A stretch of 64,000 bases of DNA from contig NZ_JACSQC010000005.1 in NCBI RefSeq assembly GCF_014836875.1, positions 124,001-188,000 of the forward strand, given 5' to 3'. This stretch comes from Arthrobacter pullicola (GTDB taxonomy: Bacteria > Actinomycetota > Actinomycetes > Actinomycetales > Micrococcaceae). The position numbers and the translations under genes were made by a program. Positions 24,095-34,907 of this stretch are shown here, one piece after another; positions within the stretch are counted from its first letter, which is position 1; every line of letters begins with the position of its first letter. The notes beneath the pieces were generated by a model, which saw only the letters and a list, made by a program, of their open reading frames with translations, did not search any database and was not told the DNA's origin.

Positions 24095-24193
24095 CTACTT
24101 CTTATTACGGCGCTGGTGGCGGGTCTTGCGAAGCAGCTTGCGGTGCTTCTTCTTGGCCATACGCTTGCGGCGCTTCTTGATAACTGAACCCAC
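24095..24193 (-). CDS. 30S ribosomal protein bS22
   Basis: A 32-residue, very basic protein (GTG start, MGSVIKKRRKRMAKKKHRK then LLRKTRHQRRNKK) found by reading the minus strand directly. It matches the actinobacterial bS22/AURKAIP1-like protein that sits in the small ribosomal subunit. GTGAGGA lies 5 bp before the GTG. It is too short for most gene callers. The neighbouring excisionase-like gene on the same strand is the pairing conserved in mycobacteria (Rv0500A-Rv0500B). Confidence 0.92.
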   Translation of the reverse strand: MGSVIKKRRKRMAKKKHRKLLRKTRHQRRNKK

Positions 24194-24276
24194 AGAGTCC
24201 TCACAAACTGAAATAGGAGCCATGCCGGTCCCGGGTGCCGGGGGCCTGTTGGCCCGCACAGCTTCGGTTCCGGCAG

Positions 24277-24305
24277 ATACTAGCCATGATTGAAACGTTC
24301 CTTAA
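24277..24305 (-). promoter_or_regulatory. Promoter of the bS22 gene
   Basis: On the minus strand TTAAGG (24305-24300) and TAGTAT (24282-24277) are separated by 17 bp, a good match to a housekeeping sigma factor promoter. It lies about 85 bp before the bS22 start codon, so bS22 need not depend on transcription from the excisionase-like gene. Confidence 0.6.
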
Positions 24306-24377
24306 CAGGGTACCGCCTTCGCACTGCCTTTCCGGACAGTGCCAGGGCGCACCCGCGGCCGGTTACGGCCGGCAGGC

Positions 24378-24590
24378 TCAGGCCGTCCCGGACTGGCGGT
24401 CGATCACGGCGTTGCGCAGAACCTGCTGCACCGCAGATTCCGGAACGCGGTAAGACCGTCCGAAACGGACTGCCGGAAGTTCTCCGGAATGCACCAGCCG
24501 GTAAACGGTCATCTTGGACACACGCATGACATCCGCGACTTCTGACACCGTCAGAAACCGCACGTCCGAGAAATTGCTCTCGTCTGCCAT
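24378..24590 (-). CDS. Excisionase-family HTH DNA-binding protein
   Basis: A 70-residue MerR/excisionase-type winged helix. FLTVSEVADVMRVSKMTVYRL forms helix-turn-helix and GELPAVRFGRSYRVPESAV forms the wing. Despite the family name it is not linked to a phage or integrase. The same small regulator lies beside bS22 in other Actinobacteria, so it is part of the core genome. GGAAGGAACAA lies upstream of the ATG. Targets are unknown. Confidence 0.9.
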   Translation of the reverse strand: MADESNFSDVRFLTVSEVADVMRVSKMTVYRLVHSGELPAVRFGRSYRVPESAVQQVLRNAVIDRQSGTA

Positions 24591-24827
24591 TGATCTATTG
24601 TTCCTTCCGCAACCTGCGCCTGATACAACTACAGCGCGGAACCCCGCGGTTTGCGGCGTTCCACTTATCCGTTCGTACTACAGCCGGCGGCGTGTCGTCT
24701 TGATGACCATCTCGTGACCGTCTAGCACTCTACTCTAGTGGCTAAAGTAACCATAGTGGAAGTTTTTCCCGGTATTTCAGGCTCGTCATGAGCGATCCGT
24801 CCCTTCACCACGGCCCCTGCCGCTACC

Positions 24828-25937
24828 TCAGTTCGATGATTCCCGTGCCGGGCGGCGGCGGCGGGCCGCACTGGCCAGGACCTCCAGTATTCCGGCCGAG
24901 GTATCCCAGTCCATGCACGCATCCGTGATGCTCTGCCCGTAGGTGAGCGGACCGGGGTTGGTGCTGTCGTGGGCCTGTGCCCCGCCAACCAGGAAACTCT
25001 CCAGCATGACGCCGGCGATGCGGTGCGCGGAATCCGTTCCCGATTCGATCTGGGCCGCCAGCTCCAGCGCCACTTTGGCCTGCCGGTGGTGGTCCTTGCC
25101 GCTGTTGGCATGGCTGGCATCCACGATGAGCCGCGGATTCAGCCCCTTGGCCGCCAGTGACGCAGAAGCGGCCGCAACGTGGCCGGCGTCGTAGTTCGGC
25201 CCGGAGCTGCCCCCGCGGAGGATCAGGTGGGTATCCGGATTCCCTGAGGTTCCCACCATCGAAGCCCGGCCCTCGCCGTCGATACCCAGGAAGGACTGCG
25301 GCGCGGAGGCGGCGGCGCAGGCATCCAGGGCGATCTGCAGTGAGCCGTCCGTGCCGTTCTTGAAGCCCACGGGCATGGACAGCCCGGAAACCAGCTGGCG
25401 GTGGACCTGGCTTTCCGTGGTGCGGGCACCGATGGCGCCCCAGCTCACCAGATCCGCAACGTACTGCGGGCTGATGGGTTCCAGGAATTCCGTCGCGACC
25501 GGCAAACCCAGTTCCCCGGCGGCAATCAGGAAGCGCCGCGCGGCGAACAGCCCGCCGGCGATGTCGTGGCTGCCGTCCAGGTGCGGATCATTGATCAGGC
25601 CCTTCCAGCCCACCGTGGTCCGGGGCTTTTCGAAGTACGCCCGCAGCACCACCAGCAGGTCCTGGCTGTGTTCCCGGGCGGCTTCGGCGAGGCGGCGCGC
25701 GTAGTCCAGCCCGGCCTCCGGATCGTGGATCGAGCACGGCCCGACGATGACGAGCAGGCGGTCGTCGACGCCGTCGAGCACCGCCCGGATCGCGTCGCGG
25801 CCGCTGCTGACGGTGGCGGCAAGGTCTTCCGAGAGCGGCAGCTCCGCCATGAGGCCGGCAGGTGCAGGCAGCGGACGGAATTCGCTGACCCGCAGGTCCG
25901 AAGTGGATTGTGAGTGCTGCGTTGTGGTGAGGTTCAT
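24828..25937 (-). CDS. 3-deoxy-7-phosphoheptulonate (DAHP) synthase, class I
   Basis: A 369-residue AroG/AroF-type DAHP synthase. Recognisable active-site segments are IVGPCSIHDPEAGLDYA, LRAYFEKPRTTVGWKG, FKNGTDGS and DASHANSGKDHHRQ. It condenses phosphoenolpyruvate and erythrose-4-phosphate, the first step of the shikimate pathway. The ATG at 25937 gives the usual length; an in-frame TTG at 26006 would add 23 residues unlike the family. The spacer upstream holds an inverted repeat (26001-26024). Class I enzymes are usually feedback-inhibited by an aromatic amino acid, but which one cannot be told. Confidence 0.92.
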   Translation of the reverse strand: MNLTTTQHSQSTSDLRVSEFRPLPAPAGLMAELPLSEDLAATVSSGRDAIRAVLDGVDDRLLVIVGPCSIHDPEAGLDYARRLAEAAREHSQDLLVVLRAYFEKPRTTVGWKGLINDPHLDGSHDIAGGLFAARRFLIAAGELGLPVATEFLEPISPQYVADLVSWGAIGARTTESQVHRQLVSGLSMPVGFKNGTDGSLQIALDACAAASAPQSFLGIDGEGRASMVGTSGNPDTHLILRGGSSGPNYDAGHVAAASASLAAKGLNPRLIVDASHANSGKDHHRQAKVALELAAQIESGTDSAHRIAGVMLESFLVGGAQAHDSTNPGPLTYGQSITDACMDWDTSAGILEVLASAARRRRPARESSN

Positions 25938-26311
25938 GGTCCCGTTATCCGTGTGTGAGCCGGCGGGAGATGACTTCAGAACCCCGCCGGATATGGCGAA
26001 GGGCAAGGGATGGATCCCCTGCCCTGTTGGCTCTGAAGGTTGGCGTCAGCGAATTATCGCGCGGGCTCCTCCAGAGCCAACGAAAAATACGCATACCAAC
26101 GGTTAGTCATGATTAGACCGTAAGCCCGGCACCGGCGCATGGCAAGTTGGGCCTGCCCTGCCGCCTTTGTGACGCTGGCCCGGCCCCTGATGACGACGCT
26201 TGCAGCTGCGCGGTACCCCGGGTGCAACATGCCTTGTCACAGGCCCGGGCGCGTCCGTAGGCTCAATCCGTAGGCACAGAGCAGAATGCTTCGAAAGGCA
26301 GTGTTATCCCC
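25938..26311. other. Divergent promoter region, DAHP synthase / hydroxyacid dehydrogenase
   Basis: These 374 bp carry the promoters of both flanking genes. The inverted repeat at 26001-26024 (GGGCA-a-GGGAT-gg-ATCCC-c-TGCCC) could be an operator or the base of a leader hairpin for the DAHP synthase gene. No leader peptide rich in aromatic residues with a start codon and paired terminator was found, so attenuation is not supported. The rest shows no recognisable element. Confidence 0.55.
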
Positions 26312-27592
26312 TTGACTTCCAAACCCCAGGCCCTGACCCGCCGGATTCCCCGGGTCCATGACCTTGCGCCGTTGATGCAGTTCAAGAAACCGCAGGTGGG
26401 ACCGGCAGCGAAGCTGAAGCGGGCCAGCACCGTCTGGGACCTGAGGGATCTGGCCAAGCGGCGCACCCCTAAAGCGGCCTTCGACTACACGGATGGGGCT
26501 GCCGAGGCGGAAATCACCATCCGCAGGGCCCGGGAGGCGTTCCAGAACCTGGAGTTCCGTCCCGGAGTCCTGCGCAACGTCGAGTCCGTGGATCTCTCCA
26601 CTACCGTGCTGGGGCAGGAGTCTGCCCTTCCCTTCGGAATCGCGCCGACGGGTTTCACCCGGATGATGCAGTCAGAGGGCGAGTACGCCGGTTCCCAGGC
26701 CGCGGCAGCCGCCGGGATTCCCTACACCCTCTCCACCATGGGCACAGCCTCGATTGAAGATGTGGCCGGTGCGGCACCGGACGGGCGGAACTGGTTCCAG
26801 CTTTACCTGTGGACGGACCGGGACAAATCGCTGGAGCTGATCAACCGCGCCGCCGCTGCCGGGTTCGACACCCTGATGGTCACCGTGGACACCGCCGTCG
26901 CCGGTGAGCGGCTGCGGGACGTGCGCAACGGCATGACAATCCCGCCGGCGCTGACCGTCCGCACCGTGCTGGACGCTTCCTACCGGCCGGCTTGGTGGTT
27001 CAACTTCCTCACCCATGAACCGCTGTCCTTCGCCACGCTCAACCGGTATTCCGGAACCGTGGCGGACCTGATCAATTCGATGTTTGATCCCACGCTGACC
27101 TTCGATGACCTCGCCTGGCTGCGCCGGGTGTGGAAGGGCAACCTGGTGGTGAAGGGCATCCAGACACTGGAGGACGCCCGCCGGGCAGTGGACCACGGCG
27201 CCGACGGAATCGCCCTGTCCAACCACGGCGGACGCCAGCTGGACCGGGCGCCGATCCCGCTGCATCTGCTGCCCGAGGTGGCGGCCGAACTCAAGGGGAA
27301 AACCAGCATCATCCTGGACACGGGCATCATGAGCGGCGGAGACATTGTCGCTTCCCTGGCCCTGGGAGCGGACTTCACGCTGATTGGCCGTGCCTACCTG
27401 TACGGTTTGATGGCCGGGGGCCGGGCGGGCGTGGACCGAACCATCCAGATCCTCTCCTCACAGGCTGCCCGGACCATGGCGCTTATGGGCGTGGACCGGG
27501 TGGCGGACCTGACCCCGGACCACGTCCGGCTGCTCTCCGCCTACTCCCCCGTGTCCGCGGCACCGGCACTGCAGCAGCCGCTCCTGAGCTAG
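26312..27592 (+). CDS. FMN-dependent alpha-hydroxyacid dehydrogenase/oxidase (LldD-like)
   Basis: A 426-residue member of the flavin-dependent 2-hydroxyacid oxidase family. It has [13 protein letters not shown] near residue 55, [13 protein letters not shown] for FMN binding, catalytic His305 in SNHGGRQLD, and [30 protein letters not shown] for phosphate binding. The most likely substrate is L-lactate, oxidised to pyruvate with electrons passed to the respiratory chain, but mandelate or glycolate are possible. The TTG at 26312 is used because no ATG or GTG fits the conserved N-terminus; GAAAGG lies 12 bp upstream. Confidence 0.88.
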   Translation: MTSKPQALTRRIPRVHDLAPLMQFKKPQVGPAAKLKRASTVWDLRDLAKRRTPKAAFDYTDGAAEAEITIRRAREAFQNLEFRPGVLRNVESVDLSTTVLGQESALPFGIAPTGFTRMMQSEGEYAGSQAAAAAGIPYTLSTMGTASIEDVAGAAPDGRNWFQLYLWTDRDKSLELINRAAAAGFDTLMVTVDTAVAGERLRDVRNGMTIPPALTVRTVLDASYRPAWWFNFLTHEPLSFATLNRYSGTVADLINSMFDPTLTFDDLAWLRRVWKGNLVVKGIQTLEDARRAVDHGADGIALSNHGGRQLDRAPIPLHLLPEVAAELKGKTSIILDTGIMSGGDIVASLALGADFTLIGRAYLYGLMAGGRAGVDRTIQILSSQAARTMALMGVDRVADLTPDHVRLLSAYSPVSAAPALQQPLLS

Positions 27593-27629
27593 GTCCGGTC
27601 TGGACCAGGACAGAGCGCGCAAAAGCCAA

Positions 27630-27669
27630 GGCCCGGCCCGGCTCCCTGAAACGGGAACCGGGCCGGGCC
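27630..27669. terminator. Bidirectional terminator between convergent genes
   Basis: GGCCCGGCCCGG and CCGGGCCGGGCC pair perfectly around an inner CTCCC/GGGAA stem and a TGAAAC loop. It sits midway between the stop codons of the hydroxyacid dehydrogenase (plus) and glutamate dehydrogenase (minus). No long U-run is present on either side. Confidence 0.75.
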
Positions 27670-27691
27670 AACGTGTGTGTGAAGTCCGGGG

Positions 27692-29672
<1,981 letters not shown>

Positions 29673-29729
29673 ATCCATTACCTTAGCCGCATACATTCGC
29701 CCGGCTGCTCACGGAGGGGTCCGCGCCGG

Positions 29730-30938
29730 TCAGTCGAACCAGGGGTCCAGGCCGTGCAGCGGAAAAACTTCCTTGCGGGTCGCCATGACTGTCCGGTCGA
29801 TCTCGTCATTGGGGTCGTAGCCGACCTCCCAGGAGCGCCACCACACGTCCTCACCGTCGCCCAGGGCGGGCGGGGTTTCGATGCCGTGCCGTTCGCGGAC
29901 GTAGTCCCGCCAGCTGCGCGGCACCGGCGTTGTGACCGGCATCCGGGTGTTCGCTGCCACCGCCAGCAGGAGGCTCCAGGACCGCGGAACCACGCTGGCC
30001 ACGTTGTATCCGCCGCCGCCGGTGGCCACCCACCGGCCTTCGCAGAACTGATCCGCCAAGCCGGAGATGCTGAGTGCGGCCTGCCGCTGTGTCTCCACGG
30101 ACAGGCGAAGGTTGGAAAGCGGATCGTCCCGGTGGCCGTCGCAGCCGTGCTGGCTGATGATCACCTCCGGCGCGAACGCCCCGGTCAGCTGGGGGACGAC
30201 GGCGTGGAAGGCCCGCAGCCAGCCGGCGTCCGTGGTGCGCGCAGGCAGCGCTACGTTCACGGCCGTGCCGGCCGCATCCGGTCCGCCCGACTCGTTCGCG
30301 AAACCCGTGCCTGGGAAAAGGGTCAGCCCGGTTTCGTGCAGCGAAATAGTCATGACGCGCGGATCGTTCCAGAAAATCGACTGGGTTCCGTCGCCGTGGT
30401 GCGCGTCGACGTCGATGTACAGGACCCGGGAATAGCCTGCATCCAGGAACCGCGCGATGGCGGCGGCGGCGTCGTTGTAGATGCAGAAACCTGAGGCCCT
30501 GCCTGCCGCGGCATGGTGCATGCCGCCGCTGAAGTTCACGGCGTGCAGGGCCTCGCCGGACAGCACAGCCTCCGCGGCGGCGAGCGAGCCGCCCACCAGC
30601 CTGGCGCTGGCCTCATGCATTCCTTCGAACGCCGGGTCGTCCTCCGTTCCCAGGCCCAGGGCCTCGTTGCAACGGTCAGGGTTGCGGCTGGCCTCCCGGA
30701 CGGCCGCAATATAACCGGGCTCGTGCACCGTGGCGAGCTGGGCGTCCCCGGCGACGAACGGTTCCCCCAGGGTGACCTGCGGCAGGTCAAAAATTCCAAG
30801 CTCCTTCGCCAGCCGGGCGGTCAGGTCCAGCCGGAGCGGATTCATGGGATGACCGGGGCCAAAGTTATAAGCCAGCAGTGACTCGTTCCACACGATGCAG
30901 GTGGGGATCGAGGGGAGGCTGAGCCCGGTACTCGTCAT
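29730..30938 (-). CDS. AcuC-type histone deacetylase family protein
   Basis: A 402-residue class I deacetylase homologue. The active-site segments are GGMHHAAAG (tandem His), DVDAHHGDGTQ (Zn ligands) and ISLHETG. Bacterial members such as AcuC remove acetyl groups from lysines of metabolic enzymes, notably acetyl-CoA synthetase. The ATG at 30938 is preferred to a GTG two codons upstream. It is divergent from trkH with about 110 bp between the two starts. Confidence 0.88.
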   Translation of the reverse strand: MTSTGLSLPSIPTCIVWNESLLAYNFGPGHPMNPLRLDLTARLAKELGIFDLPQVTLGEPFVAGDAQLATVHEPGYIAAVREASRNPDRCNEALGLGTEDDPAFEGMHEASARLVGGSLAAAEAVLSGEALHAVNFSGGMHHAAAGRASGFCIYNDAAAAIARFLDAGYSRVLYIDVDAHHGDGTQSIFWNDPRVMTISLHETGLTLFPGTGFANESGGPDAAGTAVNVALPARTTDAGWLRAFHAVVPQLTGAFAPEVIISQHGCDGHRDDPLSNLRLSVETQRQAALSISGLADQFCEGRWVATGGGGYNVASVVPRSWSLLLAVAANTRMPVTTPVPRSWRDYVRERHGIETPPALGDGEDVWWRSWEVGYDPNDEIDRTVMATRKEVFPLHGLDPWFD

Positions 30939-31047
30939 GGTCACAGGCTACGCGATCCGCTCTCCGTGCCCCGCACCGCCGCCGGCAACGTTAAGTGGTT
31001 TACTACTCAGCAGGACCACAGCGCACAGAACTGGAATTTTTCGACCC

Positions 31048-32457
31048 ATGGCATCCCCACAGCAGCCTCCGCTGCAGACGCGCCAACGCCGTCCCCTCGG
31101 CTTTGTCGCAGCAGGCCGGGACTTCATTGACGCCGTCGCCAACAGCTCCCCCGCGCGTCTGGCCCTCATTGTCTTCAGCCTGGTGATCCTGGTCTTTACA
31201 GCGCTGCTGTCCCTTCCGGCGGCCTCCGCGTCCGGCGAAGTCACGCCGCTGCATGATGCGATGTTCACGGCCGTTTCCGCGGTCTGCGTTACCGGCTTGA
31301 CCGTAGTTTCCACCGCAGCGTACTGGTCAGTATTCGGGCAGGTGCTGATCCTGGTGGCCATCCAGGTCGGCGGGCTGGGCATCCTGACCATGGCCTCGCT
31401 CCTGGCGCTGGCTGTGAACCGCCGCCTCGGTGTGCGCGGGAAGCTGATTGCCCAGGAGGGCATGAACACCGGCCGGCTTGGCGAGGTGGGTTCGCTGCTG
31501 CGGATTGTTGTGGCCACCACCGTGTTGATCGAGCTGGCCCTCGCTGCGGTGCTGGCCCCGCGCTTTATGGTGCTCGGTGAATCCCCGGGCCAGGCCATCT
31601 GGCACGCGGTGTTCTACTCCATCTCCTCGTTCAACAATGCCGGGTTCACTCCGCACTCGGACGGCCTGGTTCCGTACGAAAACGATCCCTGGATTCTTAT
31701 CCCCCTGATGCTGGGCGTGTTCATCGGTTCCCTTGGTTTCCCGGTCATCATGGTCCTGCTCCAGACCCGGCTGCGGCCTCGGGGATGGAACCTGCACACC
31801 AAGCTGACGCTGGTGGTCTCCTTCATCCTGCTGGGTGCCGGAAGCCTGCTCTGGGCCGCGTTCGAGTGGTTCAACGAGCGGACCATTGCCGGCATGGGCG
31901 TTGGCGAGAAGATCCTGCACGCCATTTTCGCCTCAGTCATGATGCGCTCGGGCGGGTTCAGCCTGGTCGAGATGGCCGACCAGGATGCCAGCACCCTGGT
32001 GATCACGGACATGCTGATGTTCGCCGGCGGAGGTTCCGCTTCAACCGCCGGCGGCATCAAGGTCACCACCATCGCAGTGATCTTCCTGGCCATCATCGCG
32101 GAGGCCCGCGGTGACACGGATGTGCGGGCCTTTGCCCGGAACATCCCCGCAGGTGCCCTCCGGGTTGCGATCTCCGTGGTGATGCTCGGTGCCACCATGG
32201 TCGCCGTCGCAACCCTGGCGCTGCTGGTCATCACGGACGAGACCCTGCAGCCGGTACTGTTCGAGGTGATCTCCGCATTCGCTACCGTAGGACTAAGTGT
32301 TGGGCTGAGCCCTGAGCTGCCGCCGGCAGGCAAGTACGTGCTGGCCGCAACCATGTTCGCCGGACGCGTCGGAACGATCACGCTCGCGGCCGCCCTAGCA
32401 CTTCGGCAGCGCAAGCCGCTGTACCACTACCCGGAAGAAAGGCCCATCATTGGCTGA
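31048..32457 (+). CDS. TrkH-type potassium uptake protein
   Basis: A 469-residue membrane protein with about ten hydrophobic segments. It contains the repeated pore-loop motifs of the Trk/Ktr family, such as TAVSAVCVTGLTVV, SSFNNAGFTP, RSGGFSL and SAFATVGLSVGLS. TrkH/KtrB forms the potassium channel of the uptake system, gated by the RCK protein encoded immediately after. The ATG at 31048 gives a normal N-terminus; the upstream frame is not used. The 3' end overlaps the next gene by 8 bp. Confidence 0.92.
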   Translation: MASPQQPPLQTRQRRPLGFVAAGRDFIDAVANSSPARLALIVFSLVILVFTALLSLPAASASGEVTPLHDAMFTAVSAVCVTGLTVVSTAAYWSVFGQVLILVAIQVGGLGILTMASLLALAVNRRLGVRGKLIAQEGMNTGRLGEVGSLLRIVVATTVLIELALAAVLAPRFMVLGESPGQAIWHAVFYSISSFNNAGFTPHSDGLVPYENDPWILIPLMLGVFIGSLGFPVIMVLLQTRLRPRGWNLHTKLTLVVSFILLGAGSLLWAAFEWFNERTIAGMGVGEKILHAIFASVMMRSGGFSLVEMADQDASTLVITDMLMFAGGGSASTAGGIKVTTIAVIFLAIIAEARGDTDVRAFARNIPAGALRVAISVVMLGATMVAVATLALLVITDETLQPVLFEVISAFATVGLSVGLSPELPPAGKYVLAATMFAGRVGTITLAAALALRQRKPLYHYPEERPIIG

Positions 32458-33118
32458 AAGACCGCCGCATAATGCTCCCGTCCTGGTGATCGGACTGGGC
32501 CGTTTCGGTTCCGCCACGGCCGAGCAGCTTGTGAAGCAGGGCCGGGAGGTCCTGGCCATCGAACGGGATCCGGATCTGGTCCAGAAAGCAGCCGGCAAGC
32601 TCACGCATGTGGTGCAGGCCGATGCCACCAACATCGACGCGCTCAAGCAGCTGGGCGCGCAGGACTTTTCCGCCGCCGTCGTAGGCGTGGGCACCTCGAT
32701 CGAATCCAGCGTGCTGATCACGGTGAACCTGGTGGACCTGGGCATCGAGCACCTCTGGGTCAAGGCCATCACCCCGGCCCACGGCAAGATCCTGACCCGG
32801 ATCGGCGCCAACCACGTGATCTACCCGGAGGCTGACGCCGGGCAGCGCGCCGCGCACCTGGTCGGCGGCCGGATGCTCGATTTCATCGAGTTCGACGACG
32901 ATTTCGCCATCGTGAAGATGTATCCGCCCAAGGAAACCCAGGGCTTCACGCTGCGCGAATCCAATGTCCGGTCCAAGTACGGCGTGACGATCGTGGGCGT
33001 GAAATCACCGGGCGAGGACTTCACCTACGCGCAGGCTGACACCAAGGTATCCAGCCGGGACGTGCTGATCGTCTCCGGGCACGTTGACCTGCTGGAGCGC
33101 TTCGCGGCCCGGCCGTAA
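32450..33118 (+). CDS. TrkA/KtrA-type potassium uptake regulator
   Basis: A 222-residue RCK protein. An N-terminal Rossmann fold (VIGLGRFGSATAEQL) binds nucleotide, and the C-terminal part is a TrkA-C domain. It forms the cytoplasmic gating ring of the potassium uptake complex with the preceding membrane protein. TTG start at 32450 with GGAAGAAAGG about 8 bp upstream; the overlap with trkH implies coupled translation. Confidence 0.92.
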   Translation: MAERPPHNAPVLVIGLGRFGSATAEQLVKQGREVLAIERDPDLVQKAAGKLTHVVQADATNIDALKQLGAQDFSAAVVGVGTSIESSVLITVNLVDLGIEHLWVKAITPAHGKILTRIGANHVIYPEADAGQRAAHLVGGRMLDFIEFDDDFAIVKMYPPKETQGFTLRESNVRSKYGVTIVGVKSPGEDFTYAQADTKVSSRDVLIVSGHVDLLERFAARP

Positions 33119-33134
33119 CCCACCCGGCTGCGCC

Positions 33135-33980
33135 CTAGGAAGCCGCGGTGAGCTCCGCGGTAATCGCCGCTGAACGGTCCGCGGCGGCAGCCATGCCGGC
33201 CGCGATGGTTCCGGGCAGGTCCTGTTCGTTGAAGACGCGGATCGCGGCTTCCGTGGTCCCGTTGGGGCTGGTCACTGCCTTGCGCAAAGCAGCAGCGTCC
33301 GCGCCCGGCTCGGCCAGCATGGCGCCGGCACCCGCCACGGTCTCAGCCGCCAGGACGGCGGCGAGCTCCGGGTCCAGGCCCAGCTCCACGCCTGCCTTGG
33401 CCATCGCCTCCGCCAGGTAGAAGGCGTAGGCGGGGCCGGACCCGCTGACGGAGCCGACGGCGTCCAGCTGGTTTTCGGGCACCTCGACGACGCGGCCGGT
33501 GCTGGAAAGCAGGGAACGAACCACTTCCACCGATTCGGGGGTGGCCGAGGAACCCGGAGCCAGCGCGGTGACGCCGCGGCCCACCTTGGCGGGGGTATTG
33601 GGCATGGTGCGGATCACCTGTGTCCCGGCCGGCAGCGCGGCTTCCATGAGTTCCAGGGGCACTGCTGCGGCGACACTGACGACGACGGCTCCCGGGGCCA
33701 GGGAACCGGCCACCTCGGTGAGCATGGCGCGGACGCCAACGGGCTTCACCCCAACAATCACAATGTCGGCTTCCGCTGCGGCGGTGCGGTTTGCGCCGCC
33801 GTCCTCCGAACCGGCCAGGACAGTGATCCCGTGCCGCTGCCGCAGTTCCGCTGCGCGGTCGGCACGGCGGACCGTGGCAGTAATCCGGTCCGCCGGGAAA
33901 CCGCCGGCCAGGATACCGCCGAGGATGGCTTCGTTCATGGAACCGCAGCCGAGGAAGGAAAGTCGGGGGAGATTTTGCAT
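33135..33980 (-). CDS. proC: Pyrroline-5-carboxylate reductase
   Basis: A 281-residue ProC. NADPH-binding FLGCGSMNEAILGG is at residues 9-22, VVSVAAAVPLELMEAALP and VIRTMPNTPAKVGRG lie in the middle, and the C-terminal dimerisation helix contains SVSGSGPAYAFYLAEAM. It catalyses the last step of proline synthesis. The gene starts about 95 bp after the sugar isomerase-like gene on the same strand and probably shares its transcript. Confidence 0.93.
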   Translation of the reverse strand: MQNLPRLSFLGCGSMNEAILGGILAGGFPADRITATVRRADRAAELRQRHGITVLAGSEDGGANRTAAAEADIVIVGVKPVGVRAMLTEVAGSLAPGAVVVSVAAAVPLELMEAALPAGTQVIRTMPNTPAKVGRGVTALAPGSSATPESVEVVRSLLSSTGRVVEVPENQLDAVGSVSGSGPAYAFYLAEAMAKAGVELGLDPELAAVLAAETVAGAGAMLAEPGADAAALRKAVTSPNGTTEAAIRVFNEQDLPGTIAAGMAAAADRSAAITAELTAAS

Positions 33981-34073
33981 GCCCCGATTCTTTCACGGGC
34001 CCGCGGCTGGGCCGAACGTTGTCCGACGCGCGGAATTGCCGGTGGGCTGCCCGCACCCGGCAATCAAGGCGGT

Positions 34074-34907
34074 CTATTCGTCGAGCACCTGATTGAGGTT
34101 CACCCGGGCGAACTCCAGGGTCTGCCGCAGCATCTCCTCGCGTTCCCCCGGTTCCTTGGCCCGGCGGGTACTGACTTCAATGGCTACTGTCCCACTGTAA
34201 CCGGTCTCTGACAGGTACTGCAGTGTCTCGGCGCAGCGCTGAGTCCCCTCCCCCGGCAGCAGGTGTTCGTCCTTGCCGTTCGGGGTTCCGTCCGTTAGAT
34301 GCACGTGGCTGAGCCGGCTGCCGAGTTTGCGGATCTCCTGATAGGAATCCATTCCGGCAATCGCGGCGTGGGAGAAGTCCCAGGTCACGTGCTCATACGG
34401 TTCCGGCAGCGGATTCCAGTGCGGCAGGTAGGCCTTCGTCTCGCGGCCGCGGACACGCCACGGATACATATTTTCCACAGCGATGATGACGCCGTAGTCC
34501 TCAGCGATCCGCCGTACCCCTTCAGCGAAGTTCTCCGCGTATCCGGTCTGCCACCGGAACGGTGGGTGCGCCACCACGATTCGTGCGCCGACTTCAGCGG
34601 CCATCGCCGCGGAAAGTTCAATCTTGGTCCAGGCCTTGCCCCAGACCTGCTGGGTGAGCAGCAGAGTGGGAGCATGGATGGCCAGCACCGGCAGCTGGTA
34701 CCTCTCGATCAGCCCCTTGACGGTGTCCGGGTTCCGGCTGATCTGGCTGCCCGTGACCATCACCTCCACCCCGTCGTAGCCCAGGTCATGCGCCACGGCA
34801 AACGTGTCGTGGACGGACAGCGGGTAGACCGAGGAGCTGGACAGGGCCACCGGGATGGTTGGCAGGTTGACAGCCGGCTGGACCGGCTTGGGGGAGGTTA
34901 GGGTCAT
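34074..34907 (-). CDS. Sugar phosphate isomerase/epimerase-like TIM barrel
   Basis: A 277-residue xylose isomerase-like TIM barrel (AP_endonuc_2 superfamily). Metal-binding-type residues are in VEVMVTGSQ, IVVAHPP, IAVENMY, WDFSHAAI, HVHLTDG and VAIEVSTR. Substrate is unknown. It overlaps the Ppx/GppA gene by 4 bp (ATGA) and is followed by proC, an arrangement seen in other Actinobacteria. Confidence 0.85.
   Translation of the reverse strand: MTLTSPKPVQPAVNLPTIPVALSSSSVYPLSVHDTFAVAHDLGYDGVEVMVTGSQISRNPDTVKGLIERYQLPVLAIHAPTLLLTQQVWGKAWTKIELSAAMAAEVGARIVVAHPPFRWQTGYAENFAEGVRRIAEDYGVIIAVENMYPWRVRGRETKAYLPHWNPLPEPYEHVTWDFSHAAIAGMDSYQEIRKLGSRLSHVHLTDGTPNGKDEHLLPGEGTQRCAETLQYLSETGYSGTVAIEVSTRRAKEPGEREEMLRQTLEFARVNLNQVLDE

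Noticed and set aside
24378-24590. Excisionase-like gene as a sign of a prophage or integrative element
   Set aside because: No integrase, att-like repeat or phage gene nearby, and the pairing with bS22 is conserved in Actinobacteria.
26001-26024. Aromatic amino acid attenuator ahead of DAHP synthase
   Set aside because: An inverted repeat exists but no leader peptide with aromatic codons or alternative terminator hairpin could be found.
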